Source: Bradyrhizobium sp. WBAH42 (lineage in GTDB: Bacteria > Pseudomonadota > Alphaproteobacteria > Rhizobiales > Xanthobacteraceae). From it: 64,000 bases of DNA. Both the position numbers and the translations under genes were made by a program. Numbering within the stretch: position 1 is the first letter of the stretch; every line of letters begins with the position of its first letter. Shown here in pieces: positions 50,754 through 60,313 of this stretch. A model generated the notes under the pieces. That model made no database searches. It was not told where the DNA came from and worked only from the letters and a program-made list of their open reading frames with translations. Location: the NCBI RefSeq assembly GCF_024585265.1, contig NZ_CP036533.1, positions 4,845,001-4,909,000 of the forward strand, written 5' to 3'.

Positions 50754-52112
50754 TTATCGCGGGGCGGGTTCCGCCTTGCCGGCCAGGTACTGCTCCAGCC
50801 AGTGGATGTGGTAGTCGCCATTGATGATGTCGGCCTCGCGCACCAGCGCACGGAACAGCGGCAGCGTGGTCTCGATGCCCTCGACCACCATCTCGTCCAG
50901 CGCCCGCCGCAGCCGCATCAGGCATTCGGCGCGGGTCTTGCCGTGCACGATCAGCTTGCCGACGAGGGAGTCGTAATACGGCGGGATGGTGTAGCCCTGG
51001 TAGACGGCGGAATCGATCCGCACCCCGAGGCCGCCCGGCGGATGATATTGCAGGATCCGGCCCGGCGAGGGGCGGAAGGTCTGCGGATTCTCGGCGTTGA
51101 TGCGGCACTCGATCGCGTGGCCGATGACCTGGACCTCGTCCTGCCTGGCCGGCAGGTCGCCGCCGGCGGCAATGCGGATCTGCTCCAGCACGAGGTCGAT
51201 GTCGGTGATGCTTTCGGTGACGGGATGCTCCACCTGGATGCGGGTGTTCATCTCGATGAAGTAGAACTCGCCGTCCTCGAACAGGAACTCGATGGTGCCG
51301 ACGCCGAGATATTTCATCTCGCGCATGGCTTTGGCGCAGGTCTCGCCGATCTTGGCCCGTGCGGCGGCAGCGAGGACGGGCGAGGGGCCTTCCTCCCAGA
51401 CCTTCTGGTGGCGGCGCTGCAGCGAGCAGTCGCGCTCGCCGAGATGGATCGCGCCGCCGCGGCCGTCGCCGAGGATCTGGATCTCGATGTGGCGCGGCTT
51501 CTGCAGGTATTTTTCCAGATAGACGGAGGCATCGCCAAAGGCGGATTTGGCCTCGTTCGCCGCCGTCGACAGCGCCACCTGCAGGTCCGCCTCGCTGTGC
51601 GCGACCTTCATGCCGCGGCCGCCGCCGCCGGCCGCCGCCTTGACCAGCACCGGGAAGCCGATCTTCCTGGCGATCGCCAATGCATCGTCGTCAGGACCGA
51701 CGGCGCCGTCCGAGCCGGGCACCACGGGGATGCCGAGCCGCTTGGCGGTCTTCTTGGCCTCGATCTTGTCGCCCATCAGGCGGATGTGCTCGGCTTTCGG
51801 ACCGATGAAGTGCAGATTGTGCTCGGCGAGGATTTCCGCAAAGCGCGCGTTCTCGGAGAGGAAGCCGTAACCGGGATGCACGGCATCAGCGCCGGTGATC
51901 TCGCAGGCCGCGAGCAGGGCGGGCACGTTGAGATAGCTGTCCTTGGACGCCGGCGGCCCGATGCAGACGCTCTCGTCCGACAGCCGCACATGCATGGCAT
52001 CGGCGTCCGCGGTGGAGTGCACGGCGACGGTCGCGATCCCGAGCTCCTTGCAGGCCCTGAGGATGCGAAGAGCGATCTCGCCGCGATTGGCTATGAGGAT
52101 CTTGTCGAACAT
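50754..52112 (-). CDS. accC: Acetyl-CoA carboxylase biotin carboxylase subunit
   Basis: AccC carboxylates the biotin of AccB with ATP and bicarbonate, the first step of fatty acid synthesis. The product has 452 residues and starts [20 protein letters not shown]. The ATP-grasp domain shows [15 protein letters not shown] and [26 protein letters not shown] in order, and the C-terminal domain ends at ~450. ATG 52112 is at the universal N-terminus. It is the last gene of the aroQ-accB-accC cluster. Confidence 0.97.
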   Translation of the reverse strand: MFDKILIANRGEIALRILRACKELGIATVAVHSTADADAMHVRLSDESVCIGPPASKDSYLNVPALLAACEITGADAVHPGYGFLSENARFAEILAEHNLHFIGPKAEHIRLMGDKIEAKKTAKRLGIPVVPGSDGAVGPDDDALAIARKIGFPVLVKAAAGGGGRGMKVAHSEADLQVALSTAANEAKSAFGDASVYLEKYLQKPRHIEIQILGDGRGGAIHLGERDCSLQRRHQKVWEEGPSPVLAAAARAKIGETCAKAMREMKYLGVGTIEFLFEDGEFYFIEMNTRIQVEHPVTESITDIDLVLEQIRIAAGGDLPARQDEVQVIGHAIECRINAENPQTFRPSPGRILQYHPPGGLGVRIDSAVYQGYTIPPYYDSLVGKLIVHGKTRAECLMRLRRALDEMVVEGIETTLPLFRALVREADIINGDYHIHWLEQYLAGKAEPAPR

Positions 52113-52126
52113 GTTGTCCTGCAGCG

Positions 52127-52195
52127 AATGGCGAAGTGGCGAATGGCGAGTAGGGAAGGCTGACGCCATTCGCTAATCGCTATTTCCCCATTCGC
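52127..52195. repeat. Intercistronic inverted repeat between accB and accC
   Basis: GCGAATGGCGA occurs twice on the left (52127, 52139) and its inverse (CCATTCGCTAATCGC, CCATTCGC) follows on the right. The repeats can pair into a hairpin in the accB-accC message, close before the accC start. Confidence 0.5.
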
Positions 52196-52196
52196 G

Positions 52197-52691
52197 TCAC
52201 TCAATGATCACCAGCGGCTCGCCGTACTCGACCGGCTGGCCGTCCTCGACCAGGATCTGCGTCACCGTGCCGGCGCGCGGCGAGGGGATCTGGTTCATCG
52301 TCTTCATGGCTTCGATGATCAGCAGCGTCTGGCCGACCGAGACCTTGGTGCCGACGTCGATGAACGGCTTTGCGCCCGGCTCCGGCGCCCAATAGGCGGT
52401 GCCGACCATCGGCGAAGTCACGGCGCCGGGATGCTTCGACAGATCGGCCGCGGCCGCTGCTGGCGCCGCGGGGCTTGCCGCCAGCGGCAGGGCGGCCGGA
52501 GGAGCCGTCACCTGCATCGGCATGGTCGCGGCAACGCTGATGTTGCGGGCGACGCGCAGGCGCAGGCCCGCCCGCTCGATCTCGATCTCGGTGAGGCTGG
52601 TCTCATCGAGCAGAAGTGCCAGCTCGCGAACGAGCGCGGAATCCTCGCTGGAAAACTTTGCGGCTGCTTTGTCGTCTGGCTGGCGCGCCAT
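52197..52691 (-). CDS. accB: Biotin carboxyl carrier protein of acetyl-CoA carboxylase
   Basis: AccB carries the biotin between AccC and the AccAD carboxyltransferase. The product has 164 residues. An N-terminal helical part is followed by an Ala/Pro-rich linker (~65-90) and the biotinyl domain (~88-164), with the target lysine in [11 protein letters not shown] (~Lys130). ATG 52691 begins [10 protein letters not shown]. It is located between aroQ and accC, 85 bases from the latter. Confidence 0.97.
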   Translation of the reverse strand: MARQPDDKAAAKFSSEDSALVRELALLLDETSLTEIEIERAGLRLRVARNISVAATMPMQVTAPPAALPLAASPAAPAAAAADLSKHPGAVTSPMVGTAYWAPEPGAKPFIDVGTKVSVGQTLLIIEAMKTMNQIPSPRAGTVTQILVEDGQPVEYGEPLVIIE

Positions 52692-52726
52692 GTTGTTTGA
52701 TCCGAATGTTCTGATGGAAGGGAGCG

Positions 52727-53194
52727 TCAGGCGTTGGGCTTGATGCCGAGCTTGGCGGCAAGGCCCTGGATGGCGAGGCGGTAGCCCTCGATGCCGAAAC
52801 CGCAGAGCGAGGCGAAAGCCGCGCGTGCGGTGTAGGAATGGTGACGAAAACTCTCGCGGGCGTGGATGTTGGTCACATGCACCTCGACCGTCGGAATCTG
52901 CACGGCGAGCAGCGCATCGTGCAGTGCGATCGAGGTGTGGGAATAGCCGCCGGCATTGATGATGATGCCCTTCATCTTGCGCCGATGCGCCTCGTGGATG
53001 AAGTCGATCAGCTCGCCTTCGCGGTTGGACTGCCGGCAGTCCGCCTTCAGGCCGAACGTCGCGGCCGTCTCCCGGCACAGCGCCTCGACGTCGGCCAGCG
53101 TCGCATGGCCATATTTGTCGGGCTCGCGGGTCCCCAGCATGTTGAGGTTCGGCCCGTTCAGGACGAGGATCGTGTCGGTTGCAGGTTCGGCCAT
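52727..53194 (-). CDS. aroQ: Type II 3-dehydroquinate dehydratase
   Basis: AroQ removes water from 3-dehydroquinate in the shikimate pathway and forms a dodecamer. The product has 155 residues with the family blocks [20 protein letters not shown] (catalytic Tyr27 and lid Arg), [35 protein letters not shown] and [18 protein letters not shown] (catalytic His near 105). First gene of an aroQ-accB-accC cluster common to Rhizobiales, with a 35-base gap to accB. Confidence 0.97.
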   Translation of the reverse strand: MAEPATDTILVLNGPNLNMLGTREPDKYGHATLADVEALCRETAATFGLKADCRQSNREGELIDFIHEAHRRKMKGIIINAGGYSHTSIALHDALLAVQIPTVEVHVTNIHARESFRHHSYTARAAFASLCGFGIEGYRLAIQGLAAKLGIKPNA

Positions 53195-53376
53195 TCCAAT
53201 CCCGGGAGAGGTGTTTCGGCGTGGCGGGGGTTATAGGTAACAAAGCGCTTGAGGGGAAGCCTTGAAGGGCCTCGAGGGCAGCTTCAAGCACCTCATCCAG
53301 TGCGCAAAAACCTGTGCGGAAACTACGGAAATTGCTTGTTAACCAGGCCGAAGCATGGCTGCCGGGCGCATGCAAA

Positions 53377-53402
53377 GGGGCGGGCATCGCTGCCCGCCCC
53401 CG
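53377..53402 (-). terminator. Terminator of the DUF1236 gene
   Basis: GGGGCGGGCA and TGCCCGCCCC pair around a four-base loop, 17 bases beyond the stop codon of the minus-strand gene. The following T-run is short (CCCTTTGC). Confidence 0.6.
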
Positions 53403-53418
53403 ATTGCCGTGTTCTGCG

Positions 53419-54300
53419 TCAGACGTTCAGGACGGCCACGATCTCGTAGGTGTCCGGATTGATGATGACGATCTCATCGCGGACCAGGACGTACTTGTAG
53501 GTCCGCCACTCCGGATAGATGGTCACGACCCGGGACGGCAGGGCGTGCAGGGTAATGCCCTCGCGCGGGATGCGGGTGCCGACCGAGATCGAGAAGTTCA
53601 CGTTCGTCACGGGGGCGACGCGCTCCTCGCGGATCACGGACGTGATCTGCGTCCGCTGCTCGGTCGAAAGCTTGGCAGCGGCGCCGGCCTGGCCAACCGT
53701 GGTCGAGCTCTGGCCCTGCACGTTCTGGGTCGAGCTGGTGCCGGTCTGACCCTGCGCGTTCTGGTTCGTGGTGCCAGTCTGGCCCTGAGCATTCTGGTTG
53801 GTGCTGGTGCCGGTGCCCTTCTGGGTCTCGGCGTTGTTGGTCGAGGTGCCGCTCTTGCTGCCCTCAGCCTTCATGTCCTTCTGGTCCTTGCTGCCGGACT
53901 TGCTGGTGTCCTGGCTCATGCTCTTGGACTTGTCCTGCTGGGACTTGTCCATCTGACCCTGCGCGCGCTCGTCGGTGCGCTGGCCCTTGGTGGCGCCGGC
54001 CTTGTCTTCGGCCGCGTTCTTGTGCATCGCGCCGCCCGAGCGGTCGTCCTTCATCGCGCCGGACTTGTCTTCGGACTTGGTCGCGCTGGAGCCGCCGGCC
54101 TGGCCGACAGTGCCCTTATCGTGGCTCATGGAATCGCGACCCATCGCGCCGCCGCGCTCGGCGCCGCCGCCGGAGGGCTGGGAATGCTGCATCTGCTGCG
54201 AGCCAGCGCCAGTGTCGCGGCCCTTGTCTTGTGCGTTCGCCAGACCGGTGCCCGCGACGAGTGCGACTGCGGCAACCGAAATCATAAAGCGGTTCAACAT
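53419..54300 (-). CDS. Exported DUF1236 protein with Gln/Asn/Ser-rich repeats
   Basis: The product has 293 residues. The signal peptide ([20 protein letters not shown], cut after NAQ) is followed by ~170 residues of disordered Lys/Asp/Ser/Gln-rich sequence with a repeat [11 protein letters not shown] (three copies). A folded C-terminal DUF1236 domain (~205-293: [20 protein letters not shown], then [20 protein letters not shown]) completes it. AGGAGAATTTCG precedes ATG 54300. An EcfG-type promoter 45 bases upstream suggests stress induction. Probably periplasmic; function unknown. Confidence 0.82.
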   Translation of the reverse strand: MLNRFMISVAAVALVAGTGLANAQDKGRDTGAGSQQMQHSQPSGGGAERGGAMGRDSMSHDKGTVGQAGGSSATKSEDKSGAMKDDRSGGAMHKNAAEDKAGATKGQRTDERAQGQMDKSQQDKSKSMSQDTSKSGSKDQKDMKAEGSKSGTSTNNAETQKGTGTSTNQNAQGQTGTTNQNAQGQTGTSSTQNVQGQSSTTVGQAGAAAKLSTEQRTQITSVIREERVAPVTNVNFSISVGTRIPREGITLHALPSRVVTIYPEWRTYKYVLVRDEIVIINPDTYEIVAVLNV

Positions 54301-54345
54301 CGAAATTCTCCTCACGTGTTCATTCGCGTCATTGCCCGCGCCGAC

Positions 54346-54370
54346 AACGAAAGGAGATTTGAGTTGTTCC
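54346..54370 (-). promoter_or_regulatory. EcfG-type general-stress promoter (GGAAC-N16-CGTT)
   Basis: On the minus strand GGAAC (54370-54366) and CGTT (54349-54346) are 16 bases apart, an exact consensus match. The DUF1236 gene starts 45 bases downstream. Confidence 0.7.
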
Positions 54371-54450
54371 GGAACTTCGACTGTTCCACGGCATTTGTTT
54401 GTTGAATGCCAGATGAATGACTTGGCACGAAGGCGCCAACGTTCCGCGCA

Positions 54451-54484
54451 ACAAAAAAGGCCGGCAGATCCGCCGGCCTTTGCT
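54451..54484 (-). terminator. Intrinsic terminator of the DsbA-like gene
   Basis: On the minus strand AAGGCCGGCGGA-TC-TGCCGGCC folds and is followed by TTTTTTG, 25 bases after the stop codon. Confidence 0.85.
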
Positions 54485-54508
54485 GTTCTCGCTATCGCCA
54501 ACGTGTGA

Positions 54509-55276
54509 TCAGCAAGTCGCCTTGCCGCAACGGGCAATGCCGATCTTTTCCTTCAGGCTTTCGACGCCGACGGCGCCGATCACGATCTGCTTGCCGATCA
54601 CATAGCTCGGCGTGCCGTTCATGCCCATCGCTTCGGCGAGCTTGAAATTCTCCTCGATGGTGGCGCGCACCTCGGGGCTGGCGATGTCCTTCTCGATGCG
54701 AGCCGTGTCGAGACCGGCTTCCTTGGCGGCCTGCATCGCGCGGGCCTTGTCGGCGGCGCCGCGACCGCCGAGCAGCTTCTGGTGGAAGTCGAGATATTTC
54801 TTGCCGGAGGGATCCTGCATGCGCACGGCGACCGCGACCTGCGCCGCTTCGACCGAGCCCTGGCTCAGCACCGGAAACTCCTTCAGCACGACCTTCAGCT
54901 TCGGATCGCCCTTCATGATGGTCAGCATGTCGTCCATCGCGCGTTTGCAATAGCCGCAATTGTAGTCGAAGAACTCGACGAAGGTGACGTCGCCGTCCCG
55001 GTTGCCGAGCACGACCTGGCGCGGCGAGTTGAAGATCGCCTCGGCGTTCTGCGCGATGCTGGCTTCGTGCTTCTGCGTTTCGGCCGCGGCCTGCCGCTTG
55101 CTGAGCTCGGCCATGGCCTCCTCGAGCACCTCGGGATGGCTGACGAGATAGTTCTTGATGATCTTCTCGATGTCGGTGCGCTGGCTGTCGGAGAAACTGT
55201 CGGCGGAGGCGGGCACGGCCGCGCCGAACATGGCGAGCGCGAACAATGCGGGAGCGAGCAGGCGCAGCGAAGGCAT
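54509..55276 (-). CDS. DsbA family thiol:disulfide oxidoreductase
   Basis: The product has 255 residues. The signal peptide (LAPALFALAMFGAAVPASA) precedes a helical N-terminal extension (~30-85, with VSHPEVLEEAMAEL as in ScsC/BdbD-type proteins). The thioredoxin fold carries C107-G-Y-C110 (FFDYNCGYCKRAM), and the cis-Pro loop GTPSYVIG is near 220. An extra C-terminal Cys pair (ARCGKATC) may form a structural disulfide. It is likely a periplasmic disulfide oxidase or isomerase. ATG 55276 is chosen, with GAGGATT upstream; TTG 55282 adds two residues. Confidence 0.88.
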   Translation of the reverse strand: MPSLRLLAPALFALAMFGAAVPASADSFSDSQRTDIEKIIKNYLVSHPEVLEEAMAELSKRQAAAETQKHEASIAQNAEAIFNSPRQVVLGNRDGDVTFVEFFDYNCGYCKRAMDDMLTIMKGDPKLKVVLKEFPVLSQGSVEAAQVAVAVRMQDPSGKKYLDFHQKLLGGRGAADKARAMQAAKEAGLDTARIEKDIASPEVRATIEENFKLAEAMGMNGTPSYVIGKQIVIGAVGVESLKEKIGIARCGKATC

Positions 55277-55372
55277 AGTCAAATCCTCTTATCCAAAGCA
55301 GGTTTCGAGAAACGTCCCGGCGGATTCAAGCCCGGTGTCGTGACGTCGTGGTCGGCCGTCGTTCGAGTTGCG

Positions 55373-56773
55373 TCAATTGCGCGGCGGCTTCGCCGCAACG
55401 ATGTCGTCGGCCTTGACCCATCCGGGCGTGCCGACAGCGAAACGGGTTTTCGCGCGCGTCGCAAGCTCGCGGGCGGTCTTGTTGTCGCCGCGCAAATAGG
55501 CGGCCTGGGCCGAGGCGAGATCTGCCTCCGCATAATCTCCCTTCCGGCCATAGGCCATCGCGAGCTGGGTGTAGCCGAGCGCCGCCTCGGGCTCCCGGGC
55601 CACCGCGGCGCGGAGAATCCGAACGGCCTCGTCGGTGTAGGCCTTATTATCGGTTCCGACCAGAGCCTGCCCAAGTAACATCTCGATGAGGGGGGCGTTG
55701 TTGGAGAGGGCGACGGCCTTGCGCAAGGGAGCGATCGCTTCGGCCGCCTTGCCGCTTTCCAGGAGCGCCTGGCCGCGCACCTCGTAGAAATACGGGTTGT
55801 TCGGCTGCACCTGGATCAGCGCGTCGATCTGGGCGAGCGCGCTGCGCAGATCGCCGTGCAGGTAGGTGCTGATGGCGCGGGCATAGCGCGCCGGCAGGCT
55901 GTCGTTGGTCTGGGGATAGCGGCGGTACACCGTCTCCGGCCGCTCCATGAAGGCGGAGATCTTGGCACGGACCATGTCGTGCCGGAGCTGGAGCGCGGGA
56001 TCGTCCTTCTTGTTCCAGTACGTGCTGGAGCCTGCGAACTCCTGCAGCGCGGCGACGCGCTCGGCCGGCATCGGATGCGACTGCAGGTAGGGATCGGCAC
56101 CGCGCGCGGCGAACAGGCTCTCGCTGGTGAAGCGCTTGAACGTCTCGTACATGCCCTTTGGCGATTGTTGGGTCTCCGTCAGGAATTTCACGCCGGCACG
56201 GTCGGCGTTCTCCTCCTGCTGGCGCTGATAGGACAGTAGCGTCCGGCGGATCACCTCCTGCGGAGCGGCGATCGCGGCCGCGCCGGCATTGGCGAGCCCG
56301 TTGTTGCCTGCGCTGCTGCGCTGGGTGCTGCCAGCCGCAATCGCGCCGGCGCCGAGCAGCATCGCGATGATCATCTGGGTCTGGGCAGCGGCGAGCTGCT
56401 CGCGCAGCTTGGACAGATGGCCGCCCGCCAGATGCCCAGTCTCGTGCGCGAGCACGCCGATGATCTGGTTCGGCGTCTCCGATTGCAGGATGGCGCCCCA
56501 ATTGACGAAGATGCGGCGGCCGTCCGCGACGAAGGCGTTGAACGAGCCGTCGTTGATGATCACCATCTGGATGTTCTGCTTCTCCAGACCGGCAACGCGC
56601 AGGATCGGGCGCGTGTATTCGCGCAGCAGTTGCTCGGTCTCGGTGTCGCGCAGGACCGGCGGCCCCTTGGCCTGCGCGTGCGCGGCCGAGAACGGCGTCA
56701 GCGCGATCGCCGTGGCCGTGACGAGGGCGGTGAGGGCGGAGGCCTTCTTGCGCAATGCGATCTGGAGCGACAT
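55373..56773 (-). CDS. Periplasmic M48 metallopeptidase with TPR repeats (BepA-like)
   Basis: The product has 466 residues. The signal peptide (ALTALVTATAIALTPFSAAHA) is followed by an M48 zinc peptidase domain with H110-E-T-G-H114 and the third ligand in QQEENADRAGVKFL (~190). TPR units (~300-450) are seen in FYEVRGQALLESGKAAEAIA and ALGYTQLAMAYGRKGDYAEA. The architecture is that of BepA/YfgC, which controls outer-membrane protein and LptD assembly. It is divergent from the aminotransferase gene and 96 bases upstream of dsbA-like, possibly the same transcript. Confidence 0.9.
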   Translation of the reverse strand: MSLQIALRKKASALTALVTATAIALTPFSAAHAQAKGPPVLRDTETEQLLREYTRPILRVAGLEKQNIQMVIINDGSFNAFVADGRRIFVNWGAILQSETPNQIIGVLAHETGHLAGGHLSKLREQLAAAQTQMIIAMLLGAGAIAAGSTQRSSAGNNGLANAGAAAIAAPQEVIRRTLLSYQRQQEENADRAGVKFLTETQQSPKGMYETFKRFTSESLFAARGADPYLQSHPMPAERVAALQEFAGSSTYWNKKDDPALQLRHDMVRAKISAFMERPETVYRRYPQTNDSLPARYARAISTYLHGDLRSALAQIDALIQVQPNNPYFYEVRGQALLESGKAAEAIAPLRKAVALSNNAPLIEMLLGQALVGTDNKAYTDEAVRILRAAVAREPEAALGYTQLAMAYGRKGDYAEADLASAQAAYLRGDNKTARELATRAKTRFAVGTPGWVKADDIVAAKPPRN

Positions 56774-56781
56774 CAAGCGGT

Positions 56782-56818
56782 CTTGGTCAAACGGGCTCGG
56801 TCAAGTGTTCTTGGTCAA
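56782..56818. promoter_or_regulatory. Three 14-base-period direct repeats before the M48 gene
   Basis: CTTGGTCAA at 56782, CTCGGTCAA at 56796 and CTTGGTCAA at 56810 are spaced exactly 14 bases apart, just upstream of the M48 start. They may bind a regulator, or be a small replication-slippage array. Confidence 0.4.
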
Positions 56819-56978
56819 GCAGTTTCGTGATTGGTTTTGGTGATTGGCGGCGGACCGGATACGCGATATGCCCTTGTGAGCGTTGCCCTTATTGAGCCGT
56901 ACAATGCGGCCAGTCTGGGGCGCAAGCGCCTCGTTTTCGGACCGGACGGACCGGTTCGCCAGCCAATAGCAGAAATCG

Positions 56979-58166
56979 ATGTACGATGCGACATTGAGGA
57001 ACCGGTTGGGGCAGTGGCTCGAGCCCTCCCGCCGCAGCGATGTTCCCCCGTTCATGGTGATGGACGTCATGGCCGCGGCGGCCCGAATCGAGGCCGCCGG
57101 TGGTCATGTCATCCACATGGAGGTCGGCCAGCCCGCGGCCGGCGCGCCCAGGACCGCGATCGCGGCCGCCCATGCGGCGCTCGAGGCTGGACGGATCGAC
57201 TATACCTCGGCGCTCGGCATCCCCTCCTTGCGCGCGCGCATTGCGCGCCATTATCGCGACACCTATGGCAGCGACGTGAGCCCCGATCGGATCGTCGTGA
57301 CGACGGGCTCGTCGGGCGGCTTCATCTTGGCGTTCCTGTCGATGTTCGAGCCCGGCGATCGCGTCGCCGTGACGTTGCCGGGCTATCCGCCGTATCGACA
57401 CATCCTGACCGCGCTCGGCTGCGAGCCTGTGCTGATCGAGACCACGAACGAGACGCGGCACGCGCTGACCGGCGAGGCGCTGCTCGCGGCCCATCGCAAG
57501 GCGCCGTTGAAGGGCGTCCTGGTCGGCAGCCCCGCCAATCCCACGGGCACGATGATGTCCCGCGACGCGCTCACCGGCCTGATCGCGGCGGCGGAAGACG
57601 CCGGCATCCGCTTCATCTCGGATGAGATCTATCACGGTCTCGATTACGCGTTTCCAGCCGTGACGGCGGCGGCGCTGTCCGAGCATGCGCTCGTGATCAA
57701 CTCGTTCTCGAAGTATTTTTGCATGACGGGCTGGCGCGTCGGCTGGATGGTGGTGCCCGAGATCCTGGTGCGGCCGATCGAGCGGCTGCAGCAGAACCTC
57801 TCGATCTCGGTGCCCTCGCTGTCGCAGATCGCGGCGGAGGCTGCATTCGACGGCACGGCCGAGATGGAGGCGATCAAGCACGGCTATCAGGAAAACCGGC
57901 GTGTCCTGATCGATGGTTTGCCCAAGGCCGGATTGACGAGATTCCTGCCGGCTGACGGCGCCTTCTATCTCTATGCCGATGTCTCGGACTTCACCTCGGA
58001 CAGTTTCGAGTTCGCCAAGCAGATGCTGGAGCAGGCGGGCGTGGCGGCAACGCCGGGCCTCGATTTCGATCCCATCCATGGCCGTTCATTCATCCGCTTT
58101 TCCTATGCCCGCTCGCTCGATGAGATGCGGGAGGCAGTTGACCGGATCGCTCACTGGCTTAAATAG
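56979..58166 (+). CDS. Class I/II PLP-dependent aminotransferase
   Basis: The product has 395 residues with fold type I. Features in order: an N-terminal segment with HMEVGQPAAGAP; VTTGSSGGFILAFLSMFEPG; VGSPANPTGTMMSRDALTGL, whose NPTG binds PLP; the Asp-x-x-Tyr of SDEIYHGLDY; and the Schiff-base lysine in NSFSKYFCMTGWRVGW (~248). The C-terminal Arg is in SFIRFSYARS. It resembles aspartate/methionine-type aminotransferases, but the substrate cannot be told. It is followed by bioY with a 33-base gap, which may be coincidental. Confidence 0.9.
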   Translation: MYDATLRNRLGQWLEPSRRSDVPPFMVMDVMAAAARIEAAGGHVIHMEVGQPAAGAPRTAIAAAHAALEAGRIDYTSALGIPSLRARIARHYRDTYGSDVSPDRIVVTTGSSGGFILAFLSMFEPGDRVAVTLPGYPPYRHILTALGCEPVLIETTNETRHALTGEALLAAHRKAPLKGVLVGSPANPTGTMMSRDALTGLIAAAEDAGIRFISDEIYHGLDYAFPAVTAAALSEHALVINSFSKYFCMTGWRVGWMVVPEILVRPIERLQQNLSISVPSLSQIAAEAAFDGTAEMEAIKHGYQENRRVLIDGLPKAGLTRFLPADGAFYLYADVSDFTSDSFEFAKQMLEQAGVAATPGLDFDPIHGRSFIRFSYARSLDEMREAVDRIAHWLK

Positions 58167-58199
58167 CCGCCAGTTTTAGACAGCCTTCCGGAGTTCGAC

Positions 58200-58814
58200 G
58201 TGCCTGACCGTTCCGCCCCGTCCGCCGCTACGCCACATTCTTCTCTCGCCGCATTGATGTGGCCGACCCGACCGGGCGAAGCCGTCGGCACGCTGCGGGC
58301 CGTCGTGCTGATTGCGCTCGGCACCGCGTTGATGGCGCTGTCAGCCAAGGTGAATCTGCCGCTGCCCTACGTGCCGATGACGCTGCAGACGCTGGTGGTG
58401 CTGATGATCGGCGCCGCCTATGGCTGGCGCCTTGGCAGCGCAACCATGATCGCTTACCTCGCCGAGGGCGCGATCGGGCTGCCGGTGTTCGCCGGTCCCG
58501 TGGGTGGCATCGCACCGCTCGTCGGCCCGACCGCGGGCTATCTGTTCGGCTTCGTATTGGCTGCGTTCGTGACCGGCTGGCTCGCCGAGCGCGGCTGGGA
58601 TCGCAGCGTGACGCTGCTGTTTGCGGCGATGGCTGCGGGCCACATCGTCATTCTCGCGACCGGGTTCGGCTGGCTGGCATTCGGCCTTGGTCTCGGCGCC
58701 GCCAAGGCCTGGCAGGTCGGCATCGTGCCGTTCATCGCGGCCTCACTGGTCAAGAATGCGCTCGGCGCGACCCTGATGCCGGCGGCGCGCCGGCTCGTCG
58801 AGCGCCGCGGGTAA
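58200..58814 (+). CDS. bioY: BioY family biotin transporter substrate-binding subunit
   Basis: BioY is the S component of the biotin ECF transporter and may also work alone. The product has 204 residues with six spans. The core reads LSAKVNLPLPYVPMTLQTLV, MIAYLAEGAIGLPVFAGPVG and GPTAGYLFGFVLAAFVTGWL, the BioY domain. No bioMN genes are adjacent, as usual for solitary rhizobial BioY. GTG 58200 follows CGGAG; ATG 58257 would remove a short N-terminus. I see no BioR box (TTATCTATAA type) upstream. Biotin supply fits the acc genes nearby. Confidence 0.92.
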   Translation: MPDRSAPSAATPHSSLAALMWPTRPGEAVGTLRAVVLIALGTALMALSAKVNLPLPYVPMTLQTLVVLMIGAAYGWRLGSATMIAYLAEGAIGLPVFAGPVGGIAPLVGPTAGYLFGFVLAAFVTGWLAERGWDRSVTLLFAAMAAGHIVILATGFGWLAFGLGLGAAKAWQVGIVPFIAASLVKNALGATLMPAARRLVERRG

Positions 58815-58846
58815 AACGCGCCAACACGAGCAGTTCCAATTGACAG

Positions 58847-58873
58847 GGCCGGCCAAGTTGATCTTGGCTGGCC
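58847..58873. repeat. Inverted repeat between bioY and dctA
   Basis: GGCCGGCCAAG (58847-58857) pairs with CTTGGCTGGCC (58863-58873) around TTGAT, with one mismatch. TTGACA lies directly before it at 58840-58845. It can be a bioY terminator without T-run, or an operator over the dctA promoter. Confidence 0.5.
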
Positions 58874-58898
58874 CAATGTTGTGAGGGGAGTGAAACTG

Positions 58899-60233
58899 AT
58901 GACGACGACAACGATGGCGGGGGCGCCGGTCGCGCCGCCCGTTGCCAAGCCGTGGTACAAAGTCCTCTACGTCCAGGTGCTGATCGCCATCGTGCTCGGC
59001 GCCATCGTCGGATGGCTGTGGCCGACCGTCGCCACCAACGAATGGATCAAGGCGCTCGGCGACGGCTTCATCAAGCTGATCAAGATGGTGATCGCCCCGA
59101 TCATCTTCTGCACCGTGGTCTCCGGCATCGCCCACATCCAGGACGCCAAGAAGGTCGGTCGTATCGGCGTCAAGGCGCTGGTCTATTTCGAGGTCGTCTC
59201 GACCTTCGCGCTGGTGATCGGTCTCGTTGTCGGCAATCTCGTCAAGCCGGGCTCCGGCTTCGGCAATGCGGCGGCAAACGAGGCAGCCGTTGCCAACTAC
59301 GCCAAGCAGGCGGCCGGCCAGAAGTCCGTCGACTTCGTGCTGCACATCATTCCGGACACCGTGGTCGGCGCCTTCGCGCAAGGCGAGATTCTCCAGGTGC
59401 TGCTGTTCGCAGTGTTGTTCGGCTTCGCCTTGATGAGCCTCGGCGAGCGCGGCCACACCATCCGCAGCTTCATCGACGATGCCGCGCACGCGGTGTTCGG
59501 CGTCATCTCGATCGTGATGCGCGCGGCGCCGATCGGCGCGTTCGGTGCGATGGCCTATACGATCGGCAAGTTCGGCACCGGCGCGATCCTGAATCTGGTC
59601 GGCTTGATCGCGACGTTCTACGTCACGGCTGCGCTGTTCGTGTTCGTCGTGCTCGGCCTCATCGCGCGCATGGCGGGGTTCTCGATCTTCAGGTTCCTCG
59701 GCTACATCAAGGACGAGCTGCTGATCGTGCTCGGCACCTCGTCCTCGGAAAGCGCGCTGCCGTCCTTGATGGAGAAGCTGGAGCGGCTCGGCTGCTCCAA
59801 GTCGGTGGTCGGCCTCGTCGTGCCCACGGGTTACTCGTTCAACCTCGACGGCACCAACATCTACATGACGCTGGCGACGCTGTTCATCGCGCAGGCGCTC
59901 GGCGTCGAGCTCTCCTTCGGCCAGCAGATCACCATCCTAGTGGTGGCGATGCTGACCTCGAAGGGCGCCTCCGGCATCACCGGCGCGGGTTTCATCACGC
60001 TGGCGGCGACGCTCGCCGTGGTCGATCCGCGGCTCGTGCCGGGCATGGCAATCGTGCTCGGCATCGACAAGTTCATGAGCGAGTGCCGCGCGCTGACCAA
60101 TCTGTGCGGCAACGGCGTCGCCTGCGTGATCGTCGCCTGGTGGGAAGGCGAGCTCGACCGCGACAAGCTCAAAGCCAACCTCGCCAAGGAGATCGATCCG
60201 ACCGACATGGAGACGGCGATCACGACGGACTGA
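58899..60233 (+). CDS. dctA: C4-dicarboxylate transporter DctA
   Basis: DctA imports succinate, fumarate and malate by cation symport (DAACS family) and is essential for symbiotic nitrogen fixation in rhizobia. The product has 444 residues, about ten spans. Diagnostic motifs: [33 protein letters not shown] (Ser-rich hairpin 1); [29 protein letters not shown] (hairpin 2); and [17 protein letters not shown] 58899 follows GGGGAG. No dctBD sensor pair is adjacent, and I do not see a clear sigma-54 (-24/-12) promoter. Confidence 0.95.
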   Translation: MTTTTMAGAPVAPPVAKPWYKVLYVQVLIAIVLGAIVGWLWPTVATNEWIKALGDGFIKLIKMVIAPIIFCTVVSGIAHIQDAKKVGRIGVKALVYFEVVSTFALVIGLVVGNLVKPGSGFGNAAANEAAVANYAKQAAGQKSVDFVLHIIPDTVVGAFAQGEILQVLLFAVLFGFALMSLGERGHTIRSFIDDAAHAVFGVISIVMRAAPIGAFGAMAYTIGKFGTGAILNLVGLIATFYVTAALFVFVVLGLIARMAGFSIFRFLGYIKDELLIVLGTSSSESALPSLMEKLERLGCSKSVVGLVVPTGYSFNLDGTNIYMTLATLFIAQALGVELSFGQQITILVVAMLTSKGASGITGAGFITLAATLAVVDPRLVPGMAIVLGIDKFMSECRALTNLCGNGVACVIVAWWEGELDRDKLKANLAKEIDPTDMETAITTD

Positions 60234-60274
60234 TCCTTGCAGCGCGAGCTGCGCTGTCAGAGCTCGAAGTAATA

Positions 60275-60306
60275 GGGCTGGTCGAGATCCTCGATCAGCC
60301 CTTTTC
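60275..60306 (+). terminator. Intrinsic terminator of dctA
   Basis: GGGCTGGTCGAG and CTCGATCAGCCC pair around ATC and run into TTTTCCTT, 41 bases after the dctA stop. On the other strand it could also end the DadA-like transcript. Confidence 0.85.
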
Positions 60307-60313
60307 CTTGAGG

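Noticed and set aside
49247..50824. A 525-codon open frame opposite the CHASE3 kinase
   Set aside because: Antisense shadow; no ribosome site and no family resemblance.
58140..58200. BioR operator before bioY
   Set aside because: No TTATCTATAA-like dyad is present in the short spacer.
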